This document shows, piece by piece, positions 63,973-64,000 of a DNA stretch of 64,000 nucleotides. Both the position numbers and the translations under genes were made by a program. The notes under the pieces were generated by a model. It was not told the DNA's origin, did not search any database, and saw only the letters and a list, made by a program, of their open reading frames with translations. Location of the stretch: positions 1-64,000 of the forward strand of contig JAJTWY010000001.1 of assembly GCA_021463165.1 (NCBI GenBank). Reading direction: 5' to 3'. The DNA comes from Pyrinomonadaceae bacterium (GTDB taxonomy: Bacteria; Acidobacteriota; Blastocatellia; Pyrinomonadales; Pyrinomonadaceae). Within the stretch, counting starts at the first letter, position 1, and each line of letters opens with the position of its first letter.

Positions 63973-64000
63973 ATTTTCATCATATCCGATTGAGGCGTCC

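Overview
The window looks like a chromosomal segment of an Acidobacteriota bacterium, most likely from the Blastocatellia/Pyrinomonadaceae side of the phylum. This is a judgement from gene content and not from a marker gene. The signs are several proteins that start with a CPxC zinc-ribbon leader followed by TolB-like/TPR or PD40 propeller domains, a large secreted BNR/sortilin-like propeller, futalosine-type menaquinone genes (MqnD plus a UbiX homologue), many short signal peptides ending in -AQ or -GQ, and moderately GC-rich, tightly packed genes. I see no rRNA, tRNA, CRISPR array, phage, insertion sequence or replication origin.

Layout. 1-11.5 kb is a minus-strand run: zinc-ribbon TolB/TPR proteins, a GH95 fucosidase with a captured leader, a PD40 propeller, a D-aminoacylase-like amidohydrolase and a serine hydrolase. 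11.7-19 kb holds the BNR propeller on the plus strand, then a minus-strand group (GDPD phosphodiesterase, methyltransferase, TlpA-like thioredoxin, ThiO-like oxidase). 19.2-22.7 kb carries an NAD-type isocitrate dehydrogenase, an M16 peptidase and a six-helix membrane protein. 22.7-27 kb has a PIN/RHH toxin-antitoxin pair and the queuosine genes queC and queE with a class A beta-lactamase-like protein between them. 27-34 kb has a trypsin/TPR protein, an LCAT-like lipase, UbiX, an SH3 protein, a methyltransferase and MqnD. 34-40 kb has PlsC, an M14 peptidase, a SPOR/SpoIID protein and a second toxin-antitoxin pair (AbrB/PIN). 40.5-49.6 kb is accessory: an ankyrin protein, small membrane proteins, an exported HinP1I-like nuclease with a 30-residue membrane microprotein, a TonB receptor with a Cys-rich partner, and an amidohydrolase. 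49.6-58.6 kb is central and sulfur metabolism: mdh, an ArsR-controlled persulfide operon, a universal stress protein, fumC and a cystathionine beta-synthase-type enzyme. 58.6-64 kb is a 469-bp gene-free gap followed by single small enzymes and DUF proteins, a broken PD40 fragment, an AraC regulator and rpiB.

How parts work together. Three TCA-cycle dehydrogenase/hydratase genes (idh, mdh, fumC) lie in the window but in separate units. The sulfur operon (rhodanese, TSUP exporter, MBL-rhodanese persulfide dioxygenase, lipoprotein rhodanese) has an operator exactly between its -35 and -10 boxes and a divergent ArsR repressor. The serine hydrolase and D-aminoacylase-like genes form a plausible D-amino-acid or cell-wall peptide salvage pair.

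The strongest candidate for something undescribed is at 42.8-43.8 kb. A protein that aligns from end to end with the restriction endonuclease HinP1I (as recalled) carries a Sec signal peptide. Its catalytic Q is replaced by S, it has a linker between its two halves, and there is no methyltransferase nearby. Its stop codon overlaps the start of a 30-codon single-helix membrane protein. Other notable items are the shuffled 5' zinc-ribbon leaders, apparently leaderless promoters on both toxin-antitoxin modules and the nuclease, a hairpin that would mask the ankyrin gene's Shine-Dalgarno, and an orphan dyad-controlled promoter pointing into the 469-bp gap.
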